A DNA stretch of 64,000 nt from the NCBI GenBank assembly GCA_016806645.1, contig JACSYO010001580.1:85001-149000 (forward strand), written 5' to 3'. This document shows, in pieces, positions 45,913 to 56,894 of the stretch. Both the position numbers and the translations under genes were made by a program. The first letter of the stretch is position 1; each line of letters begins with the position of its first letter. The notes beneath the pieces are model-generated. The model had not been told where the DNA came from. It was given only the letters and a program-made list of their open reading frames with translations, and did not search any database. The stretch is from Ophiodon elongatus. Taxonomy: Eukaryota; Chordata; Actinopteri; Perciformes; Hexagrammidae.

Positions 45913-46272
45913 GGGCTGCACGGTGGTGTAGTGGCTAGCACTGTCACCTCACAGCAAGAGGGGTCTGGGTTCGTCTCCCGGTCTGGGCGGTCCTTCTGTG
46001 TGGAGTTTGCATGTTCTCCCCGTGGCAGCGTGGGTTCCCTCCGGGTTCACCGGCTTCCTCCCAAAGACATGCAGCTCAGGTTAATTGGACTCTAAACTCC
46101 CCGTAGGTGTGAACGTGGGCGTGAATGGTTGTCTGTCTCTATATGTCTGCCCTGCGATGAACTGGCGACCTGTCCAGGGTGTACCCTGCCTTCGCCCAAT
46201 GTCAGATGGGATCGGCTCCAGTGCCCCGCGACCCTAAAAAGGATAAGCGGTTTGGATAATGGATGGATGGAT
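45913..46272 (+). mobile_element. tRNA-derived SINE with clear target duplication
   Basis: Begins GGGCTGCACGGTGGTGTAGT. A box TGGTGTAGTGG at 45924-45934 and B box GGTTCGTCTCC at 45968-45978 have pol III spacing. The body has GTGGAGTTTGCATGTTCTCC and TGGCGACCTGTCCAGGGTGT, a sequence widespread in fish genomes, and it ends in GGATAAGCGG and a GGAT-type tail (about three units). GATTTCGTTTGG occurs at 45901-45912 and again at 46273-46284, a 12-base perfect target duplication, so the insertion is fairly young. The tail resembles those of RTE-clade LINE partners; the partner is inferred. Confidence 0.88.
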
Positions 46273-46560
46273 GATTTCGTTTGGATGAGGAGAGCTGCTC
46301 CAGTCCGCAGCAGTGTGGAGGGGACATACTTTTGTCATAGAACTCTACTGGATATTTTACTAAAGAATAAAACAAAACTATGACAAAGATTTATTTTTTT
46401 TAAATAAAATAAATACAAATAAATAATAGAAATGCTGCAGATGTCAGCTGATAGAATGCTGCAAACCGAAGTGATGCTGCTGCATTACCAATCGGTGAAG
46501 TGACGGCATAAACCGGTCGTGACTCAAACTGGAGATGAACCGTTTTGTCGCTGGCGGTGC

Positions 46561-46646
46561 GTCTCTGATTGGCTGTGACATGGCGAGTGTCTCTGATTGG
46601 CTGTGACATGGCGAGTGTCACTGATTGGCTGTGACATGGCGAGTGA
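46561..46646. repeat. 28-bp tandem triplication with ATTGG boxes
   Basis: Three units of CTCTGATTGGCTGTGACATG plus GCGAGTGT, nearly identical. Each contains ATTGG, the reverse of the CCAAT box. Confidence 0.95.
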
Positions 46647-46691
46647 AAAAGGTACAGAGTTAGCCCGTCTGGTCGAGTGTCAGCTGGAGCC

Positions 46692-46757
46692 GTACAGCAG
46701 GGTGGAGTAAGTAGAGCAGGGTGGAGTAAGTAGAGCAGGGTGGAGTAAGTAGAGCAG
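46692..46757. repeat. 19-bp tandem triplication
   Basis: Three units of GTAGAGCAGGGTGGAGTAA. Confidence 0.95.
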
Positions 46758-46848
46758 CAGCTGCACGGGGAGGACCGTCGGAGCTGTCAACATAACCTCA
46801 CGGAATTCATTCAAGAGACATGGAGTCAGTTGGAGACCTTCAGGAGAC

Positions 46849-46922
46849 ACACTGGGACAGGAAGTGTCTCCCACTGGGACAGGAAGTGTCTCCCACTGGG
46901 ACAGGAAGTGTCTCCCACTGGA
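46849..46922. repeat. 22-bp tandem triplication
   Basis: Three units, ACTGGGACAGGAAGTGTCTC followed by CC, plus a partial fourth. Confidence 0.95.
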
Positions 46923-46929
46923 ACATCAG

Positions 46930-49220
46930 CCTCACAGCTGTTAACGGCTACAGCCACCTGAGCTGAGGTCAGTGGAGACCGAAATCAACAGAATTCTATC
47001 TCACATAAGCTTTAAACCTTTATTAGTGAGACTGAGGCATCGGAAGCTTAAACTAGTTTCACCAAGAGCAGACCTCATCAAAAAAATCAAATGAATATAA
47101 CAAATAGAAAATCACAAAAAGTCACAAAGTCATATGAAGAAAATGTATTTAAAAAAAACTGAGGGGGGAGAGGGGATTCACAAAGAAATGGATCGCGGCC
47201 GCTGATAGCGCCATGACTTCCCCCAAGGTGAGATTCCAAGGAAGGTATTGCTCCAATGATATTACTTTAATAACACTCCCGGAAGCTTTTGCAGCTGAGT
47301 GCAATTTGCTCCCTTTTTTTTGCAAAAGTATAAATGTTGCCTTTGCACTAAGAACACAGTCGGCATTTTCGCTACTTTTGCTTTTCGTTGTATAACAGGA
47401 TTGCTACGTGCTGCTCATTGCCCATATTCACCCATGTACAATGAGCTCACGTTGCTGTTAGCCGGTGCGCACCAAGACAGAGTCATGCCAGCGTTCTTGT
47501 GTGAAGACTAACGACACACGGGAAGCTCAGTTACATAAACCAGCCGATAGCCAGGACCACGGCGTCTGTTTGCTCCTCCTGACAAACCAAAACATCTGAA
47601 CGCCGACTTTGCTTGGCCGGCGTTCTCGACAGGACTGTTGAGTTGCACTTCACATTCTCTCTCTCTCTCTCTCTCTCCCTCTCGCTCTCTCTCTCTCTAG
47701 CAGCTGCTGGCTTTGCATCCGGTTTCCTGAGGTATTGATTTCCTCGCCTGGCATCACGCCCTTGCTCGTCCCTCGTCATTATGCCCCGAGCGGAGCGGAG
47801 GGTGGCTGACCCCGCCGCCTCTGGACCGGGGATCACATCTGTTGCTCTTCAACAGGAGCGGATCGATATATTGTAATCTGATGAAATCGATCTTGTACTA
47901 CACAAAAGCATTTTTCTTTCTCCCTCTCTCTCTGAGTGTCTCTTTACATTGGGAATTATCAACGTATAGGACATAGAAGCCGGGGTGTATCATGCTTAGT
48001 CATTTAAGGCAACCTTTCCTGTAAAGACTACTGAGTTTGGGCTTTCCCTGACCAACCTTTGGGAGAGAAACATGGTGAAATCTTTGGTCGAAGTGAGACA
48101 CGTCCATTGACAACCAATTTAGGGCTTTGGCGACCAAACGCAGTCAGAATTCTGACATAATTACCAAGCAGCTGAATAGAAGTCAGAACATCAGAGAACT
48201 GTGCTGACACTGAGCTGACAGAGAGCAGTGAGTGTGTCTGTTGTGTTAATGCTTAGAAGTTTCATAACATATGTCGTTTTTGAAGCATGACATATGCTTC
48301 CTGTCTCAATGTAAATATTCAAACGGTGTGTATTTCACTAGTGAGATCTTGTGTAGCCTCATGAAGAGGGACAGAAAAGTAGAGACCAAATTATGCACAA
48401 CAAAAGTGCTCTTATTTTCATGTCGTATCATGTTTCAGCCGAATCTGATATGCAACGTTTTCAGAAAGATAAGAGACTTATTGTCTTCATGTGACAAGAG
48501 AGACCTGGATGTGATCTGTGTTTATCTGCGATGGGAACTGGGACTTAGGACATCCATACTGGGACGACCAAAGTTTAAGATGACTCCAACACGTTGACAC
48601 TCTTTATATTTACGTTTTGAGATAATAGAAACGGTCTATTATGCACAAGATTTTCAGATTTATTTGCACAATAATAATGTATGGTAACAAGCAAAGTTTA
48701 CTTATTAGTGTACTTTATAGAGTATATTATTAGTAATGCTGTGGTCTCACTTGAGAAACAAAGAGTGTGAATATTGTCTGGTGAATATGTGGCAGCATGT
48801 CTAATCAGGAGATGACGATATGTCGTTTCATCACAAAGAAATGTGATGTATGGTCACTTCTTTCACTGAGGAAGACTACCTGAGGAAGACCACCATCATC
48901 AGTAAACCTACGTTGGGTGTTTATTTTGAAAAGACACTATATGCATGAAATGAGCTGACACTGACTCGAGTGATAACCATGCATCCCTCAACACATTACC
49001 CAACACTTTAAGATGTATAAACCACAACAAAAAGCAAATAAATGATCTATTACAAAGCTGACAGGACAGATGTGTTTCTGATGAGAAGTCTCACAAACAA
49101 ATGATGTTATTTTGCCACGAGAAGCTGACATTTTCAAAAGACATCAAAGATAAGTCTGGAAATAATCATTATACAGCAATAAATAAAATCTAATTTGAGT
49201 TATATAACATGTTTTGAGTG
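46930..49220. other. Non-coding stretch
   Basis: No gene recognised. A CT-rich microsatellite lies at 47655-47699. ORFs at 47531-47836 and 48271-48597 have no family signature. Confidence 0.4.
47655..47699. repeat. (CT)n microsatellite
   Basis: CT repeats with CCCTCTCG interruption. Confidence 0.9.
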
Positions 49221-49221
49221 C

Positions 49222-49225
49222 AATA

Positions 49226-49256
<31 letters not shown>

Positions 49257-49262
49257 TTCTTT
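49222..49262. repeat. (AT)n followed by a T-rich tract
   Basis: About 27 bases of AT, then a T run and CTTTTC repeats. Confidence 0.85.
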
Positions 49263-49264
49263 TC

Positions 49265-49980
49265 TTTTCTCTAAACTGGCGATTGACTGAGAGTCATTAT
49301 TTTTGCAGGAGCATCACTGCATCTCACTGACACTATTTGGGTATGTCCAATAACAGCAGTAGCAATGGGAGAATGATTTGCTGTAAACATTCTTCAAAGC
49401 GGCACAAAGCATCCTTCTATTCGCACTAATCACCGAGGATCTGCTGTTGGAAGACTCCGCCGTGAGACGGATATTCTCTGCTTGTCTCTTGTTAGTGAAA
49501 TGACCCATTCCCTGTCTGCGCAGTCTCTTTGAAGTTCTCTCTTCCCTTTGAAGGAAACTGACACCCTGCGAATGATAGCCTCATCTGCATGAACACGGGT
49601 TCACACACCTCACTTATATCATTTTCTCTCCCACCTTGTTTACAGGCAGGTGATAAAAAAAACTACATGAACAATTGCTTTCGCTCTTTTTGTTGTTTTG
49701 TTTGCTCAAGGTCAAACACAGACTCATCTTCATTTGTACGGATGATTAAAGCTGTTATTATTATGATTTTTTTTTTTTTGGGAAAGTTCTGTAAGGAGTG
49801 TGTTGGCTCACAAAATGCTAATTAGTAGACTGGAGCAAGCACTGATTTTAATTTATTTTCTTTATTTCCTTAAGAAAGAGGAAAAATGCACTGATAACAC
49901 CTCTGTCACAGTCACAGTAAGACCTGTTGGAAATAAAGTCATCAGCAATGCTAGCAGCTCTATGACATATACAATAATAA
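49265..49980. other. Non-coding stretch
   Basis: No gene recognised; T run at 49768-49780. Confidence 0.4.
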
Positions 49981-49982
49981 TG

Positions 49983-50195
49983 AGGGGCAACTATGGTCAG
50001 TGGTAGAGCTGATCGTCCTTCTATCAGAGGAATCGGTGGTTTGATCCCCGGCTCCGCTAGTCCATCTTGATGTGTCCGTCGGCAAGACACTTAACCCCAA
50101 ATCTCCCCAGCCCATTCAGTGTCTGGGGAGGTATTCCACTGTCAAGCAATGAACCTTCTGGTGGCGCGGGGGGTGAGGTCGGTCAAAAGATAACT
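49983..50195 (+). mobile_element. tRNA-derived SINE, same family as 57550-57930
   Basis: A-box-like TGGTCAGTGG at 49994-50003 and B-box-like GGTTTGATCCC at 50038-50048. Then CAAGACACTTAACCCCAAAT, shared with the SINE at 57550. The right end is unclear and no target duplication was found, so it is an older or truncated copy. Confidence 0.75.
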
Positions 50196-50269
50196 TAAGT
50201 TATTAATGTATATATAGTTTAGGAAACACAATTGTGTGCCACTCTATTCAGTATATATATATGTATACT

Positions 50270-50525
50270 TTACTGAGATAAATGAAAATGTTGCTGCTTC
50301 CTGTAGAGCTAGAGCTAAAGTGGATCAAGTGAGTAATTCGATTTCATCCTCCAGGGAACCCGAGTGGCTGGACCAGATTTCAGGGCAATCCAATAATCCG
50401 ATACATACAATTAAAAAATGTCAACGTGTGCAATGGTGACGCTAGAGCAAAAGTAAGAGGATTACCATGAATGTTTTTACAAAATGGAATAGTTATCCAT
50501 TCAATATGTATCTAGATATCTTCAC
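50270..50525. repeat. Dispersed repeat fragments
   Basis: Includes TTCATCCTCCAGGGAACC, TTTCAGGGCAATCCAATAAT, GTGACGCTAGAGCAAAAGT and GAGGATTACCATGAATGTTT. These phrases occur together in a common fish repeat as I remember it, here diverged and rearranged. Confidence 0.45.
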
Positions 50526-50584
50526 CCATCCTTTCCTGGGTCCAGACCTTTGATTCCACCAACTCCACCTATTCATCTGGCATC

Positions 50585-50690
50585 TATAGACTGTATAACA
50601 TATGGACGTAGTCTCCACGACGTCACCCATAAGTTTCTGAAGAGCTGTTTTGACGTTGGGGGCTTCGGCCATCTTGGTAGTGACGACACA
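50585..50690 (+). repeat. Dispersed repeat copy, partner of 62505-62615
   Basis: ATAGACTGTATAACATATGG, then ACGTAGTCTCCACGACGTCA and CCCATAAGTTTCTGAAGAGC. The same order with variants lies at 62505-62615 (TAGACTGTATATAAG, GTGACGTCACCCATTGG). Confidence 0.7.
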
Positions 50691-50699
50691 GCTTTTGGC

Positions 50700-51615
50700 A
50701 CTTCCCCATTGGCCTCATTTCTCAATTTCTTTACATCGATGTCTTCTCAATATCGCTTGTCTTTGTAGTTTGTTTTCACTTTGCACCGCTCAACCCTGGA
50801 AAAAATAGATTCAGGTGGATACACTGGTCTGTGGCCATCGGTGAGGTAAAAGCAAATCAAATCCTAGTCCCTCACAGAAATTGAAGGCAATGCCAGACTC
50901 CACTGTCTGATATCAGGCAATACCCATCCAACTTTTGGACCAAAGTTGAACCGACTGATCGACTGATTGCTATTGCCGTCCATGCCACGACCACAGCTAA
51001 AAGAAATTGTCTGACGAATGTCTGTTAAACATAAAATTCAAATGAGTAAAATATGCTGAAGAGTTTTGTTGTTTTCGTATCCTCCAAGCTGCTTTTTTCG
51101 ACTACGGCAACCCTCGGTGGTAGTATCAAAAATATACTTTGGCACATAGCAATGAACTGATATAATCCATAAAAAGCATAATCATTAAAAGTAGGGCTCA
51201 CTGGTCTTCTCAAAGTGCTTGCTGCTCAAATGTTATTTTGCATCCATCCATTCTATGGATAAATAACCAATCACCAAACAGAATTTCAACTATATTCCAA
51301 TGCAAAACGCTGGAATATTTAAATCACTTTAATTTCTCTTTACACTTAAAACGGGCTGTACATTTTTCATTTTTGCACTTTCTCCTCAGGCATCACAGCT
51401 CTCACCCTGAAAAAGAGGTTAAATACCAAAGACTGGTGTTTCCTGACTGTCTTCTACAGCCGGTCTTAAAGCTCAAGCCTTGGGCAGAATATGATTGAAC
51501 GGAATAAAAGCTCAAACCACTGCACGCTGGATCACAGTATGCAGGGAGGAAGGATTTGTAAGACAGCCATATTATACCGTTGCTGGGTCACTCATTAGAC
51601 TGTGTTACGTCAGGC
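50700..51615. other. Non-coding stretch
   Basis: No gene recognised. AACCGACTGATCGACTGATT near 50950 resembles a piece of a dispersed repeat. Confidence 0.4.
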
Positions 51616-51619
51616 AACT

Positions 51620-51750
51620 TTTGAAGCCCTTTGAAATGGCAACAATCATCCCGCTTAGCACACACGAAAGAAGTTTCAGTTGGCTGCAATCTGCAACCCC
51701 ACCGCTAGATCCGAGGATCAAATCCTACAGACTGTATCTTTAGCTCCATT
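51620..51750 (-). repeat. MITE-type repeat fragment
   Basis: AAGTTTCAGTTGGCTGCAAT, CTGCAACCCCACCGCTAGAT and AAATCCTACAGACTGTATCT TTA: I remember this as one end of an abundant fish repeat that begins, on the other strand, with the reverse of these words. Only one end is seen. Confidence 0.45.
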
Positions 51751-51759
51751 TCTAATGTG

Positions 51760-53930
51760 CAGAGTGCGACTACACTTTGTTCTGCCCACACGCTTTAGAT
51801 CAGTTCTGGTATTTTTAGAGGCTTTAACACATACAGAATAGACCTTTCATGTGCTATATGACTGACAGATGGCCACTGGTTACGGTGTACATATCGAATG
51901 TCTCGGCTTTGACGCTGTTAGCATGGATTCAAACAGACAGAGGAGCCCGTGTGTCTGAATGAGATAGCGAAGAGATCAAACATCTAGCTGCTGATGTTCC
52001 GAGACAATCGGTCATGAAGAAACGAGGCGGCGGAAGAGCGGCAGAATAGAGAGGCAGATGGGAAGAGAGGCAGATAGAAACAGAGCCTCTCTAAAAGAAT
52101 AAACCATCATGAAGGCAGCTTGGGGAGGCCGAGCCCTGTAGGTCTCAAACGAGGACCTTTTGGTGGTCTTCAATCACACATTGAGCCATCAAAGGCACTC
52201 TTCACAGATGTAGTAGTGTGATCGCCATGCACATCTCTGAGCCTGACAACAGAGCATGTGCATATCACAGAGTGCAGTCAAAAGTCCAAAGGAGGTTCAA
52301 ACCCCTGTCCTTTTGCAAACGCAGCAAAAAACAAAAGGGTAAAAACACAGGACTAGGGCTGAGTACCTGCTGAGCAACAACATCACTGAACTCCCAACCA
52401 TACAGGACCTCCTACAGTGAATTTTATTTCATTCATTTTTAGAAGATTTCCAAACATACATTTTTCTGGTGAGTCCCATCGTTGAGTTGTGATGCATTCT
52501 CTGTATGTGAATCACAATGGGCCTCGTTCATTAAGTGGTTGTATGCGCATGGAATTTAGATCTTGTGTCAGATTCATCAATGTTTTGTCACCATACGTGA
52601 TCTGATTCCAAGATGTATTACTAATGTTTGTGGGTAATTGTGTGCCATGAAATGCATGTAACAACAGTGAAATATCTAGATGAAGGCAAATTATGTAAAA
52701 AGGTGTCACTATTTTTGGCACATTTGAATGAAGTGGGGGCTATACAGCTCAAGGCCTATCTGAAAACATATTTTAATTCAGGTTAATCAGCAAAGCCACA
52801 AGCGCCATGCTTGCACCAGTCCCTGTACATATGAATTATGTATGGTGGCTCATTTAAAAGCTTTTCCATCCAACGCCATCGTAACCTGGGGAACCAGCAT
52901 ATGTAGAGCTCTAAGCATGCAGGCCATATTGGTTATGATTTCTGTATATGTATGTGTACAGGTACATAGGCAGCAGCGTGGAGAGACATTTATGTATGAA
53001 ATTCAACCAATCCAATATAATATAAAAGGTTTCCAATATGGGAATTGACAAGTTCTGATCAATAAAAAAAAAGTATTTAACGTTTGAAAATAGCATTTAA
53101 CACCAACTAAAGTTGAAGTTAACGTTCTCAGACAGACAACAATTCAAGGCGTTGTACTACTAATCGGGGTGGGCAATAGATAACAGTATCATCAGAATAA
53201 TAGTGTACAATCAGGGCCATTGGGAAGTTTGGGAAAACTCCTCAGTGGCCGATCCATTCCAAGATAAATTTCTGACGTCAGTTGTAACTGTATGGTCCTC
53301 GGCCACGGCATGGACCAGCATGGCCCTCACAGCCACAGACGGCACGGAATGGAATACTGCCTGTCAGACTGGGCCAATGTAATACTTTCAATATTAAACA
53401 GCGATAAGATCGGCCCCTTCTAATTTGGACAGATACTTGTTTTGTTCAAATCTGATTGGCTCAGTAATTTTTTATCGTGAGTTTAACTGTGATTAGTGTT
53501 TCAGCTGACCTCGGCTTGTCTGGTGCTTACAGTCAGTGCAGTGGTGACGTGCTGATACAAACTGAGGATTCAGGTGTCAGCAAGACGTCCCAAAGTGTCT
53601 TGAAGGTCTTCAGCACCATCAGAATTTTTTAATACTGTTTGAGGGTTAAAATGATTACAATTGCAATGCATTTAATAACTGTCATGACCCAGTATGTTTC
53701 CTGTATGGATAACGTAGTACCAAATTCAATATGGTCTGATTTACCAACCACCATATGTAGTTAAAATCAACACCTGTATAAAAGTGGTTTGTAACAACTT
53801 CCCAAATTGTCAATAATGTTTGAGAAACAGAGTATAAGTGATTGGATAAAGGAACATTCAGTGTACTCTCTAAAACAATCACAGACAGACAGGGAGTCAC
53901 ATAATGCCAAAGTGTGTGCCTACTTAAATA
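51760..53930. other. Non-coding stretch
   Basis: No gene recognised. AGGCAGATGGGAAGAGAGGC near 52050 is a short purine-rich run. ORFs up to 72 codons look like chance. Confidence 0.4.
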
Positions 53931-53934
53931 GGTT

Positions 53935-54243
53935 TTAAAGTCTTCTAACTTGAATCATGAACTGTATGGATGGACAGCCCAACGGCTGTCCATCCATACA
54001 GTTCATGATTGTGAACTTGTGATTGAACATCTGCTCAATTTGCAAGCGACAATCATTTGTGAAACGGGACGCCGGCACCATTCGTAAGCAGCGCTCGTAA
54101 AGCACCATCATGTGGTTGATTTGGTTATGCGTGAGAGGTTGTTCTGCATTCTTTTGAGTTGCCAAAAGTCTACTTATTTCATTCAAGTTTCTTGAATTCA
54201 GTGCTTCCTTGATAGTGTGACAGTGTGGACTCTGAAACTTCAA
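53935..54243 (-). CDS. Unrecognised 102-residue ORF, possibly a gene fragment
   Basis: Starts MKFQSPHCHTIKEALNSR and continues with LLATQKNAEQPLTHNQ, HMMVLYERCLRMVPASRF and CRLQIEQMFNHKF. The composition (charged, helical, few low-complexity words) is more protein-like than other ORFs in the window, but I recognise no family. The last part, from about residue 78, is encoded by a perfect palindrome (53953-54010), so the natural C-terminus is probably lost and what follows is fold-back sequence. CACAATTACAG just upstream in the minus-strand sense (54275-54265) resembles a splice acceptor, so it could be an internal exon. Alternatives: transposon gene fragment, or chance. Confidence 0.3.
   Translation of the reverse strand: MKFQSPHCHTIKEALNSRNLNEISRLLATQKNAEQPLTHNQINHMMVLYERCLRMVPASRFTNDCRLQIEQMFNHKFTIMNCMDGQPLGCPSIQFMIQVRRL
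53953..54010. repeat. Perfect palindrome, 27-bp arms, 4-base loop
   Basis: Bases 53953-53979 are the exact reverse complement of 53984-54010, around CAAC. Each arm contains TCATGAACTGTATGGATGG. No mismatches. Confidence 0.98.
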
Positions 54244-54249
54244 AGGGAG

Positions 54250-54700
54250 TCCTCAAATATGCACCTGTAATTGTGATTACCATATACTTCATTTTGAGCT
54301 TCTTGTATTAAAATTTGACTCTGGGCTATGTAGGTGTAGCTGTCCTGAAACAATCAGCAGAAGAAACTTCTGGTAGCAGTCAGGAAAAACCTAAATGTCA
54401 GAGTTGGGGAAGACTTTTCTCCTGGTAGAGGTATTATCATCTGGTTAATTAATCATGACTCCACTTTGAATTAAATCAATTAGTTACACAGTTTTTTATT
54501 TTATTATGCTGGCAGGCATGGGGCTCAAAAGTTTTTTGGGCAGGCTAAAGAAAGTCGTAATTCATCAGAAATTTAACACAAGTAAGGTTTTTTGAGGTGA
54601 GACACTACGAGCAAAACATTGTTTTTGTTCATACAGTGGTCAATTTTGAGATTCCATAACATGTTATTTCAGACGAGGAAAGTAAACATCCACAATACAT
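54250..54700. other. Non-coding stretch
   Basis: No gene recognised. Confidence 0.4.
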
Positions 54701-54759
54701 ATTTAGGTGTTAATTTGACTATTTTGTCCATATACATCTATAGATCTCTCCTTAATTCA

Positions 54760-54910
54760 CAAATATTTAGCATTTGATAATGCTTAATTTGCATATTTAC
54801 ACGTAACATTTTAGAAAACTTGTAAACCATAAAAACATGTAAGTAATGCAAGTAAATTAACGGGGCAAGTTTCAATTGTCATATCTATTAGTATTCGTTT
54901 ACCCTTTTCA
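54760..54910 (+). repeat. Diverged repeated block, copy 1
   Basis: GATAATGCTTAATTTGCATA, ACTTGTAAACCATAAAAACA and AATGCAAGTAAATTAACGGG, matched in the same order at 55155-55300. Confidence 0.75.
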
Positions 54911-55154
54911 CCTGGAGTGTCTTGCAAAATGTATGGTAGTCTCCAATACATATCTTATTCCTAAAAATGTCATAAAAATAGATTTTTAGAGCTCTTGGCA
55001 GTTTTTTCTGATTTATGGAGTGATACAAAGAGACACTAAAATTGGCTTTGTAAAAAACACTTTTGCCTATAATGTGTCAAAAGAGACAAATAAAAAAATG
55101 TTGAACCCTTTATCCAATGTTCAGATTTATGATCCAGAAATGTATGCAAATGTT

Positions 55155-55300
55155 CACATATTTCTCAAGATAATGCTTCATTTGCATATTTAAATATTGG
55201 ACAACTTGTAAACCAAAAAATAATAGTCTTAATGCAAGTAAACGACTGGGGAAATTTCATGGCTTCAGATCATTTTCCCTCTATTCACCGATCTCCCCTG
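55155..55300 (+). repeat. Diverged repeated block, copy 2
   Basis: GATAATGCTTCATTTGCATA, ACTTGTAAACCAAAAAATAA and AATGCAAGTAAACGACTGGG. Offset from copy 1 is about 400 bases, in the same orientation, so it may be two units of a longer dispersed or satellite-like repeat. Confidence 0.75.
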
Positions 55301-55304
55301 AAGC

Positions 55305-56285
55305 ACAAAAGCCGTGTTACTTTTTAAACTTCATGTAATAAGCTAGACCACATTTCATTTAGTTGATTTTTCATTTCATTACTTACACTTTGCACACACT
55401 TGCTCTTTTTGGGTTCATCGTGTGTAGAATTCATTCCACTTATTCATAGAAGGTTCCAAAATACCTTCAATGAGTTCCCAACTACGCAGAGCAGATGGCT
55501 TTTAGCTTTCCATTTCATTGGCTGATTTAGTGTCAAATGCAAAAATGTCCCTTAGTAATGTAGAGAATCAGCTGAAAGCTCATGTCCTCAGTCGCAAGCC
55601 TTTCATTCTGAGCTGGTTTTTAACACGGACAGATCCATGGTGTCTATTATAGACTGCCGGTGGGTTTAAAAAAGAAATCTCTGTAATACTATAACCTCCA
55701 CAAAGGCCAATCTGCTCCAAAATGGAATGGGTTCTTTCTTGGCCCAAGCTAAACCCTACCACCAAGATTCCTGAATGTCGGGCCAGTAGTTTTTTTCCGT
55801 AATCCTACAAACCAAAACCAAAAACATAACCTGCTTGGTGGAAGTAATGAACTGTTCAAGCTGAAGTTAGACTGTAGATATTCACTTAAGGATGTTGTCC
55901 AATGCAGATATTCACTTAATGATGTTGTCCAATGCAGTCATTAGTTTATCTTTCCATTAAATCTGCATTATCTCATGCAAGCTGATAAAGCATGCTGTTT
56001 GTTTTGCCTCACTTCTGGATGGCTCACGAGTTTCTTCATGAAATAGCAAATGGATTTCATCTCAGATTGTGCAGTGAGTTAGTTTATATTCAGTTGTCTT
56101 CATGGTAACAAATTCATGTCTCCATTGAAATGTGTATTTCGATCCACTTCATCAGCGAGGAAAACTGATTTGTTTTTGTGATTTACTGTTATATCTGTAT
56201 AAAAAAAACAACAACTGTGGCTTTAATGCAAATGACTGTTTCAGTATAGCCAATCCCAAACATGACATAGAAAGAATAAAGAGAG
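55305..56285. other. Non-coding stretch with a 30-bp tandem duplication
   Basis: AGATATTCACTTAAGGATGT plus TGTCCAATGC occurs twice in tandem at about 55875-55936. Otherwise no gene recognised. Confidence 0.5.
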
Positions 56286-56291
56286 GTCCAC

Positions 56292-56660
56292 TCAAGCATC
56301 CTCTTCTGATTGCATTGCACTCATTAAATCACAAAAAAAACCAGGCAATTGCAAATATGCAATTATGAAATGAATGACCTCTTCGTGAAAGTCATTGCTG
56401 GATGTAATTATTTTCACACCTTGATAATATTTCCACTTGTTGTTATTTGTCCAATAACCAAGGTGAGTCTCATCTTGGGCTGACAGATCCGGTGGTCCTC
56501 CATATGTTTTCTTCTTTTTCTTCTGGTCTGTTCTTTTTTTCCCCTCATCAACATTCATGTCAAACCATTTCTTTTTTTCCTGAGCCACAGTCCTTATCTC
56601 AGTGGGCACAACATTTACCTCCTTGGCTATTGCAACCCGAGCCTCATTTTGTTTTCCCAA
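56292..56660 (-). pseudogene. Myb/SANT-like DNA-binding protein relic, PIF/Harbinger type
   Basis: The minus-strand ORF starts near the end of the Myb-like fold: ARVAIAKEVNVVPTEIRT then VAQEKKKWFDMNVDEGKK, matching the 'W..I...VN......R....V..KW..L/M......K' pattern of the Myb/SANT-like domain found in the DNA-binding partner of PIF/Harbinger transposases and in the related host protein NAIF1. A Lys-rich run and YGGPPDLSAQDE follow; a 'GGGP' box is also typical there. The N-terminal helix lies upstream in another frame (plus coordinates 56660-56720), so the gene is broken. The partner transposase is not visible nearby. Confidence 0.55.
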
Positions 56661-56814
56661 AATGAGGAAACACTTCAGAGATCACTTTGGTCTGGTAGTT
56701 GTCCGAGTTTTTGTTTCATCCCTTTAACACTTTCACAGTGTGTTTTTTCAGGTCATGAAAGTTAATTGTAACATGTTAGTTACCTATAAATGTCTTATTT
56801 AGGTTTCACTTATA

Positions 56815-56890
56815 CTTAGCTCCACCCTCTCATGGCGCTTCTGATTGCAAGAAACCAAGATGACGACGGACAAAAACCAAGATGGCGATG
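56815..56890. repeat. Dispersed repeat fragment, same family as 8555-8705
   Basis: AGCTCCACCCTCTCATGGCG, then CTTCTGATTGCAAGAAACCA and AGATGACGACGG. Confidence 0.6.
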
Positions 56891-56894
56891 GACA

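Noticed and set aside
45366..45931. Long ORFs of 140-178 codons on both strands
   Set aside because: They are translations of the G-rich hexamer minisatellite, which lacks stop codons by composition.
45924..45978. True tRNA gene (also 49994-50048 and 57560-57614)
   Set aside because: Only A- and B-box-like promoter motifs are present. No cloverleaf with acceptor stem could be read, and the flanking sequence is a SINE body.
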